A DNA stretch of 64,000 bases from Papiliotrema nemorosa (lineage: Eukaryota > Basidiomycota > Tremellomycetes > Tremellales > Rhynchogastremaceae), in the NCBI GenBank assembly GCA_032158125.1, contig JASKOT010000007.1, forward strand, positions 186,001 to 250,000. Direction: 5' to 3'. Below the pieces are notes generated by a model. That model did not search any database and had not been told where the DNA came from. It saw nothing but the letters and a program-made list of their open reading frames with translations. Position numbers and translations under genes: made by a program. Below, one piece after another: positions 47,201 through 57,856 of this stretch; the stretch's first letter is position 1; each line of letters starts with the position of its first letter.

Positions 47201-47336
47201 AAAAGTCTGAAATAGTGAAACTCATCCATTGTAGCCATAGATATCGTCCAGTTGCACCTGGATTTGCCTCTGCATTCCGCATCACACTTGATATCAGCAA
47301 TGATAAGCAGAAAATGTATGATTAGCATATGCGACA

Positions 47337-49256
47337 CTATATCCGATCATGATTCCACCTGGCTACCCTCGCGGCCCTATCTTCCGGCCGATCCAGAGAC
47401 CGCCTAGTTGTCATTGTAATCTGCTCCAATTCCTCACTCATCCCATCCACCGTGCCCTGGGCATACAAACCCCCATTGAGTTCACTCGCACTGACCATTC
47501 GCGTTCTTCTCGGTGTCCACATTTCTACACCCGTCACGTGAGCACGAGGGGAAGAGACGCTGGGCGAACGATGACTGGCTCTAGATGGGGATGGGTACAT
47601 TGAGCTTTCCGATACGCGTTTACGGTGACCCGGTATAGGCGGGGGTGTAGAAGGGGATGCATTGAGATTGGGTGCGGGTGGAGGGGTGTGAAGACGTGGT
47701 GGTGTTGAAGGGGTCTTGGTAGGTGTAGTTGCCGGGATGGCGCTTGATGGAGTCCAGGGGGGAGGCTCAACGGCTCCCGCTGTTGTTGCTGTCGATACAG
47801 ATGGGGGAGCCGTGAAGACAGATGTCGTTTCTGCCGTAGTTGTCGCTGACGAGGATGCTGTAGTCGGCGTGGAGTGTGCCGCCGTGCCATTCCCAGCAGC
47901 GGCAGCTCTACGTCGAGGCGTAGCGTGAATATCCATGGGGAAGGCGATGAACACCAGCTTTCCCGTCGGTTGATCCAGTGACAATGACAGGTTCAGTGAG
48001 CTAGCCGTAGTTGGGGCAGGAGCGACGGAAGATCCCGTCGAGACCTGTAGTGGCGTCGAACCATTGGACGGATTTGCTGTTTCCCCCGTTGGAGTAGACC
48101 GTTTCTTCCGTATGACCACCTCCCATTTCATCTCGTCATTCTCCGTTCTCGTGTCCAGACAAACAACCTCGACTTCGTACTGCCCATTATCGCCGTGACG
48201 CTGGTGTGATTTCCTCTTGGTAGCTACCACGCCTACTTCCCCATCCTCCGATTCTGCCGAAGTGGAATGATCAGCGTCGAGAGAGGAAGAATTGCTAATG
48301 TTTCGAGAACGGGATGAAGAGGTGGGTGTGATGGGCGCAGCGCCGGCCAGTGCTGCTGGGCGATATGGGGAGTCTAGAGATGTGGACTGCGCGGTGGACG
48401 GTCGACGAGCGAGCCTGTAGCTTCCTGGAGGGGTGGTAGTGGATATGGACGAGGTGGAGGTGGATAAGGGTGGACGAGGGGAACGTGGTGATTGAAGTTT
48501 GAATGGAGGTGGCTCGATGGAAGAATCAGAAATCATTGGCCGGGAACGGGGCATGGGTCGGCGAGAGGGTGAAAGAGGTGTGCGAGAGGTCGTAGAATAC
48601 ACTGGACCCGGTGTAAGATCCGACGACCCAATCTGGACGGTCGTGGACGTGGAAGATGCCCCGTCGGACGAGTTGGCGAGATTGAGATGTGCCATGAATG
48701 GGTGTTCAGCCGCAGTCTTCGATAAACCTCGAGAGGGTTCCCCTGTGCCGACTCCTGCATCAATCACAATGACCCCATCTGATCCTTGACTCTTCTTTCG
48801 ATCACCTTGCCATCCTCTGGGTGATTGCATCGTAGGCTCGAGTATAGGCTCGCTACCTCGACGTCGGGCATTGTAAGTGATGCCAGGTGGAGGTGAATCC
48901 ATCGCTTCGGAGAAAGACGACATTGTACTCGCCGTATTGGGCATGGCGGGGAGTGTAGTATCGACATCGCTCGATTGGGATTGCGCTTGTGCTTCTTTTT
49001 CCTTTGCAGCTCGAGCAGAAGATGATTTTGCAGAGAGTGATACTTTACGACGCAAGAACCGGAAAGATTTAGGACTGCTCAGACCTGAACCCTCCACCGT
49101 GCTATTACTGGTAGGACCCTCGTTGCGTGACCCGGTCCCGGCGGCAGATGTAGAGGTTGAAGCATAATTTGCCGAGAGGGGGGACGTTGGGGGTCCACTG
49201 TTGGTAGTGGTATCGGATGAAACTGTTCTGTCGCGTAAGAAGGATAGAGGAGCCAT
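47337..49256 (-). CDS. Large Ser/Thr/Pro-rich orphan protein (639 aa)
   Basis: A single intronless frame starts at ATG 49256 (MAPLSFLRDRTVSSDTTTN). It is dominated by Ser, Thr and Pro, with basic clusters (SFRFLRRKVSLSAKSSSAR) that could bind membranes or be phosphorylated. One ordered block near residues 360-390 (QYEVEVVCLDTR...KWEVVIRKKR) looks like beta strands; another is SLDQPTGKLVFIAFPMDIH. The C-terminus is VEMWTPRRTRM...SEELEQITMTTRRSLDRPEDRAARVARWNHDRI-like and charged. No family recognised. Intronless structure is unusual beside its spliced neighbours. It converges with TAH18. Confidence 0.72.
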   Translation of the reverse strand: MAPLSFLRDRTVSSDTTTNSGPPTSPLSANYASTSTSAAGTGSRNEGPTSNSTVEGSGLSSPKSFRFLRRKVSLSAKSSSARAAKEKEAQAQSQSSDVDTTLPAMPNTASTMSSFSEAMDSPPPGITYNARRRGSEPILEPTMQSPRGWQGDRKKSQGSDGVIVIDAGVGTGEPSRGLSKTAAEHPFMAHLNLANSSDGASSTSTTVQIGSSDLTPGPVYSTTSRTPLSPSRRPMPRSRPMISDSSIEPPPFKLQSPRSPRPPLSTSTSSISTTTPPGSYRLARRPSTAQSTSLDSPYRPAALAGAAPITPTSSSRSRNISNSSSLDADHSTSAESEDGEVGVVATKRKSHQRHGDNGQYEVEVVCLDTRTENDEMKWEVVIRKKRSTPTGETANPSNGSTPLQVSTGSSVAPAPTTASSLNLSLSLDQPTGKLVFIAFPMDIHATPRRRAAAAGNGTAAHSTPTTASSSATTTAETTSVFTAPPSVSTATTAGAVEPPPWTPSSAIPATTPTKTPSTPPRLHTPPPAPNLNASPSTPPPIPGHRKRVSESSMYPSPSRASHRSPSVSSPRAHVTGVEMWTPRRTRMVSASELNGGLYAQGTVDGMSEELEQITMTTRRSLDRPEDRAARVARWNHDRI

Positions 49257-51319
49257 GGTGTGTGGGGTAGCATGTAGATGGAGGTAGAGTGTAAGTCGGG
49301 GTGTGGTGTTGTGGCCCGTCGTCGAGTGTTGCTGTTGTTGTTGTTGTCGCCGTTGTCGTCGGTTGATATGAGGTCAGCGAGAGTGACTGCTCTCGGCAAT
49401 CGAAAGGGACAGAGTGGGTGGCAAACACCAGGCACATGGGGCGAAAGGGGCGAGGAGGGCGGGGACAACGTGATCGTCCATTTTTGGCCTGATAGGGGAA
49501 TTTACGACTACCACTCTTGTGGGTCTTGGAAGGGACTGGGTGACTACCTTTCCATCCGATATTCAACCTCTCAAAGACCTCAATCACGGTGCATGTAAGG
49601 ACGGTACCAGCGGGCTATTCACTCCTTTCTCCTCCCCGAGCACGTCCACGTCCATCTGGCCGAGTACAACTGGCAGCCCTCAAACGAACATCGGCGATTG
49701 AGCGAGACCGAGATCAAGGAAAATGGCAAGCCTACGAGTGTCTGAGCACATGCCAGGATATCCTTGCTTGCGGTCTTTGATCAGTCGTGGGCGCAGAGAT
49801 GCAGAGTGGCTTGTCAGTCTTGGAATATCAACTACTCGTACTGCGTGCCACGAGCATGAGACGCGTCGCACGTCGTTTAGGGCCTTTGGATCAACGTCGA
49901 TGGAGAAGTTAGGGGCCACATCGCCGGAGAATGATCTTCGTCGCTGGATCATCTAATTCGCATACTAGACTGCCACTGACGCGTGAAGACATCCTCAATG
50001 GCGTCTGAATGTATCTCATGTCTATTTGGGATGCAGCGCGGTCATACAAACTCAGCTTACAGTATTTACGCGACGCCACCGCCATGGAAAAGCCTCGCCA
50101 TTGAGCAGCTGACAAGATCATCGTGCCTCGTTGGACAACGTCACCCGACTACGCACGACGGATGTGCTGACATTTAGGATATTTCCAAGAGTGACCTGAC
50201 ACGACGATGCCACGTCGTCCTCGATCAGGATGTTTCCGTCGCACCCACGAGGGGCAATGAGGATACAGTTTTGAGTTGATCGTTTCTGATTACTCTCATC
50301 CCCGCACATGACTTGTCAGGGTCCGGAGCAGTCGGCTGACATGTCGGTGACATGTACGAAACATGTGCCTTCTGCGTCTCGTCAAGGAACGAACCACCAA
50401 CTTACTACTGGAACAACGAATGCCTCGTGGACGTCGTCGACGATCACTTCTAGAGTCTGACCTCGAGCAGCGCCAAACGACCCCGCTCTTTGATCCCGCC
50501 TTGGCCTTGCCTTCGCTTAACTCCCATGTAAAGCTCCAGAAACTCAGTCTTTGATCCGAGAACCAGTCTCGGCACCAGCCATGCAGCAGAAGAAGAGTCG
50601 TACCAGAACTTCGGAACAGGAATAAAGCCGGATGTAAATTGTCGTCTCCTTTGGAACTGCGAGTCTGCCTGCACTACGACGCACATGCATTCTAGGCAAT
50701 TGTCTGCTAGCTATCGGAATTGAAATGCTGAGCTCCATCGGAAGTCGTTCGTCTCCAAGAAAGGAACCAGGTTACAACCCCTCGGTCCTGGTTCAAAACT
50801 TGCATACTCCTCGATACACTCTCCATCGTGCCTGCTCCAGCCACTTTGACCGCCCTAAGCAAGTCGTCGGCCTGTCATCAGGTCCAAGAATCTGGCCCCA
50901 GATGCCCTGGCGGGAAGCGTCGTCCAACTCACACGAGTGGCAGTCCTGGCAAAGTTGACAACAGATACGAATGATTACAGTAGAGTAGCCGGAACGGGCA
51001 GTTGGAGCTAATCACATTGAGACTCGACGACGGTTGAATTAGTGTGGCAGTAGATGATACAATAGATGCAATGCATTGATGTATGTAGGTATGACAGATA
51101 GATAGACTCATTCTCGAGTCGACTTTTCCTTTCGTCTCGGTAACGTTAAATGCAAGATAACAGCCTCCAGGGGACAACAGACTATAGATGATACAACCCT
51201 TTGGCAAACCCAGAGGTAACAGGATAAGGAGACAAAAGACAACAATTTGTAGTAGAGCCGAATGGGGTAGAGCGAAAAGGCGAATTAAGAATGGTTGGCG
51301 CTTTGAGAAGGATAGTATA
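49257..51319. other. Long intergenic region (2.1 kb)
   Basis: This holds the promoter of the Ser/Thr-rich orphan and the 3' end of the kinase gene. Frames of 60-160 codons are present on both strands but overlap, have no splice logic and match nothing I know. There is a (GTT)n-like run (TTGCTGTTGTTGTTGTTG) near 49325. An unrecognised short or non-coding gene is possible. Confidence 0.45.
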
Positions 51320-52599
51320 CTATCGGAAGAAAGGGTTGCCTTGCGATGCAGATAGCGGGTCAGGCGAGGCGAGTCCCAGACGCACTTCAACTTCACGATG
51401 AACCGGTGGTTTGAGCAACTCTTTCAGATCCCATATTTGTTGGGGCGGCGGCAGGGTACCGGTGCCCTCGGCGGTCATGAGTGGTGTGGGAGGTAATGAT
51501 CCACCGTTACTCGATGTCGAACGCGACCGTGCAGTGTACGGAGAGTCGGTGTCGCCGCGCAGAGACGGGGTCTCTTGGTCGAAAGCAAAGACAGACCCTT
51601 GAGTCCATTCCTCTGCCAACTCTTCGTATGGCGGTGCGGCCTCGGTCGCTCGAGATGAGATTTGAGCTTGGATGTGTGCCAATCGCAACTCTTCCTCTTC
51701 CATGCTGAAGGTGTCGATGTCGAGAATGAGTTTCCGCAGCTCGGGTAGGGTGATACGTTGAGCGGGGTCGAGGGTGAAGATTTGAGACAGGATCCATTGG
51801 CATTGTCGAGAGATGGGAAGGATGCGTCGAAGGAATGTTTCGTCTTTCAAATAGGTGTTGAATGACTCGTCGTCGGGTGAAGCGCTACGCCATGGGTTTC
51901 GACCGCAGACGAGGTTGACAAGGATGATACCCAAGGACCAAACGTCTCCAGGTCGAGTAGCATACGTCTTCTCATCCGACCATCCGCCTAGACTCTCCGG
52001 TGCGATGTAGAATGTCGACCCACAACCAAACTCTGACGAGGTGACCTCGGAAGTTGCGAGACCAAAGTCGCAAATGTAGACTTGTTGACCGTCGTTGGAA
52101 CAGACAATGTTTTCCGGTTTGATGTCACGGTGAGCGATACCGAGTTGGTGAAGGAATTCGACACCGTCCAGCAGTTGCAAAAACACATCGCGTATCAACT
52201 CGTCGTCTCCGACATACTATTTGTCAGTAGTTTACTCGAGTCGACTGAACGTGGTATGCTTACTCGTTGATGGTCGGTGATCATGGCGAACAAGTCACCT
52301 TCCTCTCCGTAATCCATGACGACGTAGAGAAAGTCGCCTTCCTCGACTAGTCTGTCCATGGTGATGATGCTCGGGTGAGAACATGCCAGTCGATGTAGAG
52401 CAATCTCTCTACGTTGGAAATGTCGTTGACGGGCGTCGAGACCCTTCCGCCTGAGACATTTGACTGCGCGGTAGACAGGTTGACCGTATCGGTGATCGAT
52501 GGCGAGGTAGACTACACCGTATGCGCCGGTTCCTATTATCGAGACCAGCTCGAGGAACCCTTCATCGATGAAGGTGACGTCCGAGTGAGAGGGTGTCAT
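51320..52599 (-). CDS. Ser/Thr protein kinase, Ran1/Pat1-Sks1-like
   Basis: The protein has about 405 residues in two exons. The start at ATG 52599 (MTPSHSDVTFIDEGFL) is preferred to one 75 nt upstream. The kinase domain fills residues about 15-290: IGTGAYGVVYLA (glycine loop), YRAVKCL (ATP Lys), HRDIKPENIVC (catalytic loop), CDFGLA (metal), FYIAPE (activation segment), DVWSLGIILVNLVCGRNPW. It is complete and looks active. The order SHPSIITMDRLVEE...YVVMDYGEEGDLF resembles fungal Ran1/Pat1, Ksp1 and Sks1/Vhs1 kinases, linked to nutrient and meiotic control. A 120-residue disordered tail follows. Substrate unknown. Confidence 0.88.
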
Positions 52600-54979
52600 G
52601 GTGGGTGGACGGGGAGAGGATGAAGAGAAGGGGTGAGTTATGGCAGGCAGACTGGGCCGTGATATGCAGATCACACAGGTGTGGTCTCAAGATGAAACGC
52701 CAATGCCGAATAGTTTAGTCTATATCAGACACAAGAGACTAGGTGTGAAGTGGGGGGCGTAGACAGTTCGAGGGAGATGGCGAACCGCGGGCTGGTTGTA
52801 TTCCAAAGCACAATAGGAAGCGGGTTGATCGTTGTTGAATTTGAAGTCGTCGTCGTTGAATCGTTTCTCCGTCACAGTGATATGTCTGGAGGGGTATTAT
52901 AGAGTGTCGATATGAACACAGAGTACGGGAGGTGGGATGAAGGGCTTTACACAGGAAGGATAGGAGGTGGTGAAGGTGGTGGTGGTGGTGGTGGTGGTGG
53001 TGGTGGTGGAAAGAGTGGTGATGGTCGCCCGAGGCAAGAAGTACTTGTATCATTCGTTTTCGACACGGTCGAGGGGTACGCAGCTCGACGCTAAAAGAGG
53101 GAATTTTCCTTTTCGGGGGCGTATCAGCAAGAGGGGGAGAGGGGATGCGACATTTTGATGCTTACCTCCACACCTCTCTCTCCTCCCTCTCCTCCCACCC
53201 CTCCCTCTCGCACGATGCCTCTGTGTCTCTTTTTCTTTCCTCCCAAGTCTATTCATCGTTTCAGGTCCCCGACGAAGACACAGGTCATCCCAAACAGAAA
53301 AAAGAAAACGCGCGGCATCTCGCCCAAGGGGAGCGTATCACCGCGATGATGCCAATTTAGATCCCATCAAAAAGACAAGCAGGTGCCTTGACCAGTCGAC
53401 ACGGCACCAGGGGATGTGTCTTTTTCGGACCTAAATAGACTACATCAGGGTAACAAGGGGATAGACAAACGCCACATCAGAACAAAAGACCTGCGCGTGA
53501 TTAACTGCCACCTTCAGCGCGGGAGGATCTAACTTGTTGCGTAAGACATGTCAGAGCACGTAATCTCATACAGCTAGGGTCATGTCCCACACCGCCCAGA
53601 TGCTTAACTTATGACAAGCCGCTTCTTGTGCTCTTTTTTTTTCCCTCTCTGCCCCTGGAACACGCTAGAGTATTACTCGGGAAAGAGTGGCTCAAAATGG
53701 TGGGATTTGGTATTTTCCAATCATCTGACAAAGATCTCCCCTCTCTCGGCTCCCAAGGCCGCCGCGTCGACCTCGAGATTGGATCAACCTACCAAAATGG
53801 GCAAGTGCGTGCAGAAAAGATCTACCGCTGCCGGCAAGGGGTGCATCTGATGTTTACGCGCATTGGGTGAGAGTCTGTTACTCTAGTGGTGTCACGGGGA
53901 ACAGATTGATAAACGCCTCTCCAGATCACGCGTCGTTTTTCGGCATGCCGAGTTTGGTGGCTTGCTCATCACTCGGCTATACCAACAAAATGGGATCAGT
54001 TATATTTCGATCTCCGACTGTTCGCTCGGAATCGTGGGCATAAGGATCATCTAGAGTTCCCGCCCGCCCCCTGTACCTACCTACAGAACCTTCCACAGAG
54101 TACACGACGCCCTTCTATACGGAATAGGACTAACTCGATATTTGATGTCTCCCCTTTATCGCATGGAAGTTTGCAAATGGTTAGACCCCCAACCCCAGCG
54201 CTGACTCGGAGCAAAGAGGTCTTGAATCTTCTCTAGTCGCTTTGGTGCGACAAAGTGGAACCTCGAACAGCTTGAATGTATAGAACCGACGCCTCAAACC
54301 GTTTCGCCACCCAATAGATCTCTCTCCAAACAAATACAAATTTCAACGGCTCAGAGACATGTCTGAGTCTTGCCTTTCGCTGCATCCGTCCTCTTTTTTC
54401 TGCTTCACCCCCAGTATATGCCCTTGCGTCTTGTTTGCATCAGTCACATCGATTGTGGCGCCTATCTCGTTGCCAATAGCGTCTCTCTAGCATATTATTA
54501 CGCTCCATCCCCAGTAGTGGTAGCGTTTTACAAGATGGCTTTTTTCGGTCCCGAGAGCAGAAAGCATATAATACCCAAAGAAGCTTCATCGTGGTAGACT
54601 GTGAAATGTCGGGGTCGACGATCTTTTGGCTTCAGGACACGCCGCAATGAGAAGTATGTAATAATAATCTCGTAATCTGTCCAATGCTTTGCCTAATTAA
54701 GGAGATCGCCGAAAAGAACAGCCCCTTGTTGGTTGATCGCCGAGGCTTCGAGACCTAGACTCTAGGTGGCCGAAAAGGCCCAGTCTTACAGTCGTGCAGA
54801 TCTCATTGAGCCAGCCTCTTGCATGCAGCGTCGGGATCTGCGATTGCGAATCGTTTTCTCTCATGGGTCTCGAACCAAGACGTCGGCCACGTACAGGATG
54901 CATCTTGAGCATTGCAGTTTCATCCCGACGGAGATCCATCACACGCGTTTTAGCGTTTTAGCGTCTTCTACGCTACGCC
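52600..54979. other. Long region upstream of the kinase (2.4 kb)
   Basis: This is the largest gene-poor stretch in the window. It starts with the kinase 5' region, which carries a GGT repeat. Short frames at 53145-53360, 53611-53870 and 54370-54597 lack family features. A GCGTTTTAGCGTTTTAGCGT triplication occurs near 54945-54970. It may contain long leaders or a non-coding RNA; I cannot support any gene. Confidence 0.45.
52975..53009. repeat. (GGT)11 microsatellite
   Basis: Eleven perfect GGT units and two further G on the plus strand, about 375 bp upstream of the kinase start; the sense strand of the kinase reads ACC repeats. Confidence 0.95.
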
Positions 54980-56320
54980 TTATTCGCCAAGGAGCTTATC
55001 GGTCCACTCCCAGATCCTGTCGACGTTGGCCTTGGCGTTAGCGTGCATATCACATGATCCCGCAATGTAGTCGGGTGCAAGATTTGAGATAGCAGTTACT
55101 CGGTTGGAGGAACCGACCTAGAGGATGGGATTGTGTGGCCATACTTACGGGATCTTTGGCAAAGTCGGAGCAGTTTTGCTCGGCCACTTGGCAGTCGTCG
55201 AGATAAGCTCCGTTGGGTTCAAGATCGGGATCAAACGCAGCTCGGCAGGTACTGTCGCGTCAACACGACGCGTCGAGATCTCTTCGCAGAGTGTGACCAC
55301 TCGTACTCACGTTGAAGCCCCCTGTTCTAGTGTCTTCCAAATCTTCATGTTGGGTGTTCCATCTTCGTTGTATGCGCCATACTTTTCCTTGATCATCTGC
55401 TTGTGCTCGTCGGTCCAGTGTTTTTGAAGCGGTGTCGCGATCCCTCCTGGCTGCAAAGGGTCAGCGAGAACAGCGATGGCGAGCATGTGGACCACTCACG
55501 TGGAGAGAGAAGACTCGAAGACCTTGCTCAGTGTACTTTTTGGCCAGGTATCGCCCATACAGAATCATGGCGGCTTTGCTCTGGCCACTAATGCGTGAGC
55601 TTTGGATTGTGGTAGAACAACGACGCACTAGGCAAGACCGGGGGTGTACGAGTCTGGCTGAGCGAAATCCGGGTCATCCCATCGCACTTCTCCAAACGCA
55701 TGTCCCATGGAGGAGACTTGAACGATTCGTTTATTCGACGACTCAAGGATAGAATCGAGTATGAGAGAAGTGAACAGTGCATGTCCCAGGTGGTTGGTCT
55801 GGAGTTGCAATTCATGTCCATCGACTGTTTTCTCAAACGGACAATCCATCTGTCCTCAGTTTATACAACTTGACAAGTAGGTACGGTGGAGAGGGGACAT
55901 ACCACAGCTGCATTGTTGATCAAGACGTCGATGGGTGATCCCCAACTGTTGACCTCCTTGGCTGCTTTTCGGACAGAGTCAAAGGAGCCCAAGTTGAGCT
56001 CCAACACTGAGACATTGGCTCCAGGCTGAGATTCCAGCAATTTCGCTTTCCCCTCTTCCAACCTGTGCATCAGTCGTCTCAACCTACAGAATCATCTGAA
56101 GATAGGAGGCATCTCCGCGTGCTCACTTGGAGACGCTCCTACCTGCAAGGACGAGTTGAGCAGGTTCAAACTTGATGATAGCTTCGGCAGTCGCGAACCC
56201 CACACCGCTTATTGTCGGACCGGTGAGGATGATTCGTTTTCCCTTGATAGACGACGCAAAGACTCGGCACACTTCTTCTGCCGTGGTCTCGCGATTGAAA
56301 GAGCTCGGATTGGTCGACAT
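54980..56320 (-). CDS. Short-chain dehydrogenase/reductase, retinol-dehydrogenase-like
   Basis: The start is at ATG 56320 (MSTNPSSFNRETTAEEV). The NAD(P) site is ILTGPTISGVGFATAEAI, with one residue more than the usual TGxxxGxG spacing. Then come LVLAGRSVSK, LELNLGSFDSVRKAA, DVLINNAAV (the NNAG-like motif), ELQLQTNHLGHALFT, IVQVSSMGHAF (catalytic Ser) and YGQSKAAMILYGRYLA (YxxxK). The C-terminal exons give GLRVFSLHPGGIATPLQ and a Cys-containing cap (YLDDCQVAEQNCSDFA), ending RIWEWTDKLLGE. About 340 residues. The order matches classical SDRs of the RDH/WWOX-like group. The substrate is unknown; lipid alcohols or ketones are possible. Confidence 0.85.
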
Positions 56321-56871
56321 GCTGCGAGAATGTTCAATGGTCAGAGTACAACAACAAAGGGAGATGGAGAAGGATGGTCCAGTGTCGATGACTCGTCGTC
56401 GGCTTTTGTACCACACCACACGACCCCGCCCGTCGGCCACATCGGTCACAGATCTGCTTGGCTCTTGAGATCGTATGGGCGCATCTCATGGCGGTGACTC
56501 CTTTACATCTCACTCTCGGCATTCATCCATCGACATGAGTTTGCATGCATCGACGTTGACATGGGCGGTGGTGCGAGACACACACGTGTTGGAGCGACTC
56601 GATCGATGCGTGTGCTGCCCGCCTGGGGTGTTCGATCGATACCTCTCCTCTCGAGGATATCGCCAAGCTTGAGGGAGCGCAACGTGTCGTGCGCGAGGCC
56701 ACATACGTAGCGGACGATGCGCCCAAGGTTGAAACTTGACATGGCCAACATGACTCACCACATGATGTAACATGATGTGACAGCCATCAAGTCCGTCTCA
56801 TATCATTGTTCTTCCACATTCCTCAAGCGGCACTCGTCACTCACTGCCATTAGGAAGGACGCCTGACAGAC
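56321..56871. promoter_or_regulatory. Divergent intergenic region
   Basis: This 0.55-kb region lies between the SDR (-) and the Trp-rich orphan (+). A CATGATGTAACATGATGTGAC repeat lies at 56760-56780. No gene is supported. Confidence 0.4.
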
Positions 56872-57609
56872 ATGTTCTCACCATACAGACCCCTCCCACC
56901 GTTCGAAGATCCCCAACCTGATTCTACCGCTGATACGCATGGTCAGATCAGGAATTGGTTAGAGGAGTTGACAGGGACAAACCCGTACCTACAAATCGAT
57001 TGGAAAACATACCAGACTGTTCTCCAATGGACCAGTCGAGAGTGAGCGGGACTGACTCATTCTCATGCTACTGCCCAGACCAGAGGGGAGATGCGATATT
57101 TCACGCGGCTGACTATACAGCGATTATCGACCTATCATAGAGCAAATCATCAAGCGTCGAATCACCATTGGAGGTGCTGCATCTTACAAGGTGTGTACCA
57201 TACTGTAAAGTATTATACACTGGTCGGGTACAGGTACAAGGTGGTATTTGCGCCCAAAGGCTGATCAAAGGCTATCATCCTCGCTCAGGCTCTCCCTCCT
57301 TCTTCCCTCTTAGAACTTATCGAACCCCTCGAGAAACTTCTCAAAGCAGTAGAAGACGAAATCCCCCCTCACCTTCACGTCATTGCCTCTTCAGTCCTCT
57401 CCATGGCGCAGAACCATAAATCAGAGACCGAGGCGAAAAAGAAGGAAGAGGATGAAAAGTACAACTGGGACACGTGGTGTGGGCTCTACGGACGCCCGAT
57501 GGGTGCCTACGACTGGAGACCATTACCCAAGGAGACTGAGTGGGGGATGTGGGGATTGGTCTGGGTCTCACCGGAAGAATGGTGGAAGACACCCGACAAG
57601 ACGGATTGA
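56872..57609 (+). CDS. Small Trp-rich orphan protein (about 192 aa)
   Basis: Three exons join in phase 2 and phase 0. The N-terminus reads MFSPYRPLPPFEDPQPDST and is followed by IRNWLEELTGTNPYLQIDW. The middle is helical: DYRPIIEQIIKRRITIGG, AIILAQALPPSSLLELIEP and EKLLKAVEDEIPPHLHVIA. A Lys/Glu-rich helix (KSETEAKKKEEDEKYNWD) leads to a C-terminal stretch with nine Trp in about 45 residues (WDTWCGLYGRP, YDWRPLP, WGMWGLVWVSPEEWWK). No signal peptide. I do not recognise it. The two introns (about 79 and 80 nt) have good GTGAGC and GTGTGT donors. Confidence 0.65.
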
Positions 57610-57856
57610 AGCCCTTCTTCGAGAGTTGGCTTGATGTATCGTGGTGGCATGATGGTATGTACAGTACGCAAAATGCATGACGACCGCTGATCCGGCTAGA
57701 GCAGCACATTACGAGGGAGTCTGACTAGCAGCTATGGCAATGTATCGTACACTTGAGCGGCTCTTCATATTAACACCACTTGCCCACGGAATACCACCAG
57801 ACTCGACGTCTTCCTTTGCGTGTCTTTTCATCACAACATCACCCGAGAAATCAATC

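Noticed and set aside
53611..54597. Small genes in the gap upstream of the kinase
   Set aside because: The frames overlap, one begins with TTG, and none shows domain features or consistent splicing.
54940..54975. Telomere-like or terminal repeat
   Set aside because: The GCGTTTTA-type triplication is too short, not a TTAGGG-like unit, and lies at the 3' end of the SDR gene.
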